64,000 bases of DNA, from positions 14,774,001-14,838,000 of the forward strand of contig JARKIP010000017.1 of assembly GCA_029990175.1 (NCBI GenBank), given 5' to 3'. The notes below the pieces were generated by a model that saw only the letters and a list, made by a program, of their open reading frames with translations, did no database searches and was not told the DNA's origin. The position numbers were made by a program, and so were the translations under genes. Source of the DNA: Petunia secreta. Its lineage: Eukaryota; Streptophyta; Magnoliopsida; Solanales; Solanaceae. Positions 59,103 to 64,000 of this stretch are shown here, in pieces (position 1 is the stretch's first letter; each line of letters opens with the position of its first letter).

Positions 59103-60134
59103 CTACCTCGAAGATATGAATCGAATTCCCAAATTGCATTCAAGCTTACGGCTATGCTCTTGAGGATGTGGCATAAAACCAAAATAGCCAAGCAATGAAT
59201 GTCGCATCTTGCACCTCTTGACTTTTAAATGAGGGATGTCGTTTTGTCTTCTCGGCATCACAAATTTAAGAATATAGGCACAATGTTCCTCATCCCGTGA
59301 CACTTCTATTTGCTCAAAAGGCTCGATCTTCATGTCGCTATCAAAACAAAATATTGAAAAGTGCTTGGAATGAGCTCTTATGTGGCTTAACTCCAGATTT
59401 GCTTCACTTTTGACATCCTCATTTTTACACACACTAGAGTCTTCAAACATTATATTTTTCACTTCCTCACTTGACTCTAGTGCTAATTTTTCAACTTTGG
59501 CATCCTTAACTACTATTAGGTCGAATGGTTGGAACTCCACACTTAGCTCCTCAAATTGGCTCTTAAATTCTTCTTCGACTTCAACCACCTCAAATATACT
59601 CTCCACAACAATGGGTTGTTGAGACTTAGACGCTTCAGTCTTTTCAATCAAATTGGCCTCAAGGTCGTGAATGGCATCGCCAAATTGGTCGATCTCTTGT
59701 TTGAGTACACTTTTCCATTCTATAGAGCACTTAGCTGCACTTGTAATATCATCAAGAAGACCCCCAAATGCATCTAACCGTTGGGATTGTTCCATTAGCC
59801 AAGTTTCGCTCACGATCTCCACCTCTTCGGAATTTTCCTCTTGTTGTGATGCATCCTGCACTTTGTTGCTCCTATCAATCTCACAAGCAAGGTTAGTATT
59901 ATCATGAATATTACTTGAAGAAGGAGTACGACACTTAGGACAATCATTCCACAGACCACCACACAATTGACAACAGTTTCGATCAAAGGTTGTAGAGGAA
60001 CAACTAGATAAATAGTTTTGTAGGACATCAAGATGACGGCAATCTTCCCACAAGTGATGTCCATTACAAATTATGGAAGGAGCACCAAAATACGAGTAGC
60101 CAAAATTCGACCAATTTTCATTAAAAGATGCCAT
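59103..60134 (-). CDS. Element Z gag-position ORF, 343 residues, function unknown
   Basis: This is the longest undamaged frame outside the BTF3 gene. It starts at the first ATG about 95 bases downstream of the primer-binding site, where gag belongs. The N-terminal part is Asn/Ser/aromatic-rich (MASFNENWSNFGYSY) and has a Cys-rich patch near residues 54-68 (NCCQLCGGLWNDCPKC), which could bind zinc. Residues about 100-250 are acidic and probably helical. The C-terminal 60 residues are basic (LKVKRCKMRHSLLGYFGFMP). I see no standard gag core, protease or RT motif. It may be a gag-like or accessory protein of a non-autonomous Athila relative. It may also be unexpressed. Confidence 0.6.
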   Translation of the reverse strand: MASFNENWSNFGYSYFGAPSIICNGHHLWEDCRHLDVLQNYLSSCSSTTFDRNCCQLCGGLWNDCPKCRTPSSSNIHDNTNLACEIDRSNKVQDASQQEENSEEVEIVSETWLMEQSQRLDAFGGLLDDITSAAKCSIEWKSVLKQEIDQFGDAIHDLEANLIEKTEASKSQQPIVVESIFEVVEVEEEFKSQFEELSVEFQPFDLIVVKDAKVEKLALESSEEVKNIMFEDSSVCKNEDVKSEANLELSHIRAHSKHFSIFCFDSDMKIEPFEQIEVSRDEEHCAYILKFVMPRRQNDIPHLKVKRCKMRHSLLGYFGFMPHPQEHSRKLECNLGIRFISSR

Positions 60135-60227
60135 GTTAATAAGTAATGAAATAAACTAAACTAAACTAAACGAAAAACTTGAATAGACAAAAGTAAAAGT
60201 CTAATCTAGAAAATGGCTAATTCTAAG

Positions 60228-60245
60228 TCCCCAGCAACGGCGCCA
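60228..60245 (-). promoter_or_regulatory. Primer-binding site of Z, second unit
   Basis: On the - strand TGGCGCCGTTGCTGGGGA follows the LTR end after AGTTTT, a near match to the Athila-type aspartate tRNA site. Confidence 0.8.
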
Positions 60246-60251
60246 AAAACT

Positions 60252-61475
60252 TGTCGCTCCGAACGTACACGCAAGTATACGCGGTCGATCAAGTAATAAA
60301 GTGATAAGAAAAGTATCGCTCCCACGAGGACTATTGATTAAATACTAACTAAATAAGAGAATTCCTAATTATCTAAACAAGAAGGTTTCAAGAGTTGAGA
60401 ATTTATCTAACTAAAATTAACTAATTAAACCAAGAAAATAATAACAAGTAAAACACGATTTTGGATTCAAGAAGGGATAATAGCCTAGGGTCATGGGATA
60501 TCTGCAGATCCTATTGAATTCTTCAGTTAATCTGACTAAATCAATTTATCTAGGTTACTAATCACAGGGTTAATATTACTCACAGGACTCTTTCGATACC
60601 CTGCTCGCATATTCAAGCTAACCCAACGCCTATATGTCTATGGAGTCAGTATTAACAAGAATGCATTTATTTTTCCTGTATAGTGACTAAGCGTGACTGT
60701 TAGGTATATTTCTATCCTAACCGCGAAACCATTCCCCGATGCTCAGGATCAGGAACACGCTCTATTCAATCCTATTGCAACCTGTGGTTCCCACTTTCGA
60801 GTTCAACCCAAAGTTCATAAATAGTATCCAATTGGTGATCAAGCAATCAAATAATTAAGCTTAGGGTATGAATAAATAACCCAATAATATAAATCAATAA
60901 AATCAAAGTAACTTATGAATATCAACAATCATGGAGAATCCCACAACTATAGACTGGACAAACTAAATTAAAGAAAAGAGAGAAAACTCAATGTAGATGT
61001 TGAGCTCCAACCCATCTCTAGCGTTTCTATGCCTCCCAAAGGTTCTTGCCTCCAAAAGTACGTAATAAGCTAGAGAAAAACGTTACAAGGGTTTAATAAT
61101 CAGAAATATGCTAGTGGCCCACGTTTTTAGTTAGTCCTGGCAGCTCTGGGACTATTTTACGGCGCATGCACCAAAGCATGCCAAGCATCCGTGGCTGTAT
61201 GCGCTCCTTTTCCCAATTTCTTGACTATTTGCACTCTTCCCGGACCATACAGCCTAGCATGCCAAGCATCCACGGCTGTACCCATCACCCATCGCTTCTT
61301 CTTTGTTCTTGTATAAATCACGCTCCAATTTCCTTCAATTCGCTCCTAAAACATCCAAACACCTCAAGTTAGCATTTTAATATAAATCACACATTGTTGG
61401 GCACATAATATACTGAAAATAACTCAAAAGATATAAGAAATCAATGCCGAGACATAAGATATACGCCCAACATCA
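60252..61475 (-). mobile_element. Element Z, LTR 2 (shared)
   Basis: A 1224-bp LTR matching LTR 1 throughout. It has a primer-binding site on its left and a polypurine-like tract on its right, so it is the 5' LTR of the left unit and the 3' LTR of the right one. Confidence 0.88.
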
Positions 61476-64000
61476 ACACCCCACACTTAAACTTTGTTCG
61501 TCCCCGAACAAACAAACTCAACAATGACCTAACTTCAAATAAGACTCAAGACACTATCTAACTTTCATTCCTAACAGAGCAACTCAACAAAAACATCTAT
61601 ACCTGTGACCGTGGTTGATACCAACAATTAAACCTTCTCACATGCATCTTTCTCAAGCGCTTCCTCATATTCACAATACCAAAAGATTCCAAACATTTAA
61701 AAACAATGGAACAACCAAATTGTAATATCCTAACCTCAATAACAGATTCTGTGCAACAAAGTTTCTCAAGTCCGCTCACTTACCTCAATTTAGAGTCTAA
61801 TAAAATCACCTACCCTTCATGAATCAAGTGCCCTCACAACAAATAAGAAGAAGTAGTCCAATACTCACAAAAAGTTCACATGCCACACAAGAAGTACCAT
61901 AAGCTTGCTCTTTGTGTAAATCTCCACTAATGTAAGTCTACTCAACTCAAAATCAAATAGGACTTATTAAAGGTTGTAATGAAGGCTGCGGGTCAGGTAG
62001 GATAGATATAGATAAAGTGACTAAGTCTCCCTAAGCACTTACAAAACATCAATTTTAGCACACTTCCTCCTTTTAAAAACTCCTCATTTTTCAATTTCAA
62101 GCAACATCCAATCTTTCCCTTTTTATTTACGCCATTGAATATTTTTCAGCTCACAAAAAGTGCTCTTTTCATTTTTTTTTTCAACTTCCAAATTTTTTTC
62201 CTACTTGATAGTTTGCCAGGCCATCAAGTAATTTTTTTTCACTTTTTTTTTCTTTTCACAAACACTTCTTTTACATGACAACTGACACCAATTCACAAAC
62301 AATCCATTTCTCCAGCCTTAGCTATTTAAGCTCATTGTTCATATAAGTGCTTAAGGAGATAGGGTGTTCAAAAGAAATAGGTAATTCATTTCAAAACAGG
62401 TCAAGGCTTGTAATTTTGCTACCAATAAACAGGATAAAGGCTCAAAGGGGCTGACTAGGGTCAATCAAGTATAGGGCAGGCTAGAAAATCTCAAACGGGT
62501 CAAGAAAGGCCTATAATCATTTTTCAACCTGAGCAAAACCTAGGATTTCGCTTCAACCATACTCCGGGCAAGTTCTAGACTCAAGTGAAAAGCATGGAAT
62601 ACGACAAATACCTCACTCACACAATGGCACATGACTCACTCAAGACGACTCAATTCGGACTCTCAAACCAAAGTAGTTAAACAGGCTCGAAGAATAAAGC
62701 GTAAAGCACTTAGCACACAAGAGTCAAGAAACTGAGCCTAGGCGTCACAAACAAGGTTATTCACTGTTGGCACAATTTATTTCAAAAACTTACAAGGAAG
62801 GCGTTTCAATCCACGTGCTCAGGTCTAAATATGTTAGTATCAAACAAGTCACAAGGCACCTATACTCCAAACTCGAGTTTTTTTCTACTCTTTGCTTTTC
62901 TTCTAATACTACAATGGACTAAAAGTATCTAAGAAAAATAAAAAGTACCCAGTTCAAGTGTACATCCCATGGAAAAGAACCGATGTCAAAAGAAAAACCA
63001 CGGGGGATTATTGTCTACTCTAACTATGCTAAAATAAACTAAGAAAAGACTAACTATTTTTGGATTTTCTTATTTTCTATTTTTTTTAATGTTTTTGAAT
63101 AATTATAACTAAAGTAGAAAGCAAGAAATAAATAAACAATGTCAATTGACAAAAATAAAAATAGTAATAAGCAAAATATAGGAATTTCCCACCCCACACT
63201 TAAAATTGTGCAATGTCCTCAATGCACTCTACAATATAAACAAGGGTGGTAATAGAGGTACTCAGACTTCCCTCATTATCGCGCACATAGCTTTTCATGC
63301 CAGAATACTCATTGAAACCAACTAGTGCGTGCAAACGGGGATCTAGCACCCCCGCACTTATAGCTGAAGTGTATTTCACATTCAATCTATTTATTATCAT
63401 AGTACACTCATGGTATCATTCGCGAGGCACTCAGACTTCCCTCGACGCACACTTCTTTATTCGAAACAATTCTCATGATTAAAATTCACCAAAGTGTGCA
63501 AACGGGGTCTCCACACCCCACACTTGCGCTCTACTTCATCTAAAAAATATGGAGAAATATTATCTTAATAAAAACAATAAGAGGAGCCCGTGAATTGCAC
63601 AACGGGGCATTGGCTCGCTCAATTAAGGTGCAAAACAACACTCCTAGTGTATGAATAATGTGCATTGAGCACCGTTCAAGTGAAAACCACTTTAAACTCA
63701 GCCTCTCGCCCTAATTCTAACTAATATATGTTCAACTTATACCCCCTAATTGATTTGGCTACTCAGACTTCGCCAAATACTTCAAATTGTTCATTGGGGA
63801 ATTTCATCAAACACCTTACGTGCAGTAAATTAGACAGCTTGTGTATACACTTTTTGTTATTGTTTGGACCTCCCAACTCCAGGAGCTTACATATATACAC
63901 ATCATGGTGCATCACTGCACCCCCCACAGCAAATATCAATAAAAAAGAACCAATTTTTAACATGTTTTCATCACAACTCGAAGTAAAAACTACACCTAAA
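61476..64000 (-). mobile_element. Element Z internal region, second unit (runs off the window)
   Basis: Nearly identical to 55741-58323. The main difference is a gap of about 75 bases at 61868, where unit 1 has 56134-56208. It ends with the window at a point matching 58323. Confidence 0.88.

Overview
This is a stretch of repeat-dense plant nuclear DNA, most likely from an asterid eudicot and plausibly Solanaceae. That placement is inferred from the single intron-rich gene with plant-type motifs and from the style of the repeats (LTR ends beginning TGTCACGACCC, Stowaway ends beginning CTCCCTCCGTCCC). It is not based on a database match. Only one cellular gene is convincing: a BTF3 / nascent polypeptide-associated complex beta-subunit gene on the + strand (leader at about 19.45 kb, coding exons 20137-21626). 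Nearly everything else is transposable-element DNA, mostly decayed and nested. Almost all other open reading frames are chance frames in LTRs.

Layout. (1) 1-13682: element W, a Tat/Ogre-lineage Ty3-gypsy retrotransposon on the - strand. Its 3' LTR is at the left (to 6005), split by a 2827-bp solo LTR (S, 2781-5607, duplication TTATA). Then come a polypurine tract, a 3' UTR with a 78-bp tandem array, pol debris (integrase, archaeal-type RNase H, RNase H, RT) and a truncated 5' LTR (11937-13682). (2) 13683-16976: a third LTR of a related subfamily. (3) 16977-19430: unassigned repeat remnants, then the BTF3 gene. (4) 22131-28386: MITE country. A Stowaway and a Tourist-like MITE sit in a short tandem array. 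A second Tourist-like element (23776-28386) was entered by a 3990-bp Mutator-like element (24362-28351), which holds a 380-bp Mutator-like MITE (26947-27326). (5) 28489-about 54448: element Y, a Tat-like element on the + strand that keeps two gag-like modules but no pol, so it is non-autonomous. Element X (37707-49378, duplication CCTTT) is inserted in Y, and element V (41986-46465, duplication GTGAA/ATGAA) is inserted in X. (6) 54448-64000: element Z, Athila-like LTRs on the - strand arranged as LTR-internal-LTR-internal, a tandem array with a period near 5.78 kb that leaves the window.

How the parts relate. W and Y are the same broad kind of element and both carry variable tandem arrays between their last coding region and 3' LTR. 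V and Z share LTR ends and PPT-side sequence and form one family. X, V, Y and Z lack reverse transcriptase within what is visible, so they would have needed enzymes from other elements. The most unusual architecture is X, whose 5' side has two LTRs in direct tandem separated by 13 bp that look like a primer-binding site. The left edge of Z also breaks at its primer-binding site. No CRISPR array, rRNA or tRNA gene was seen.
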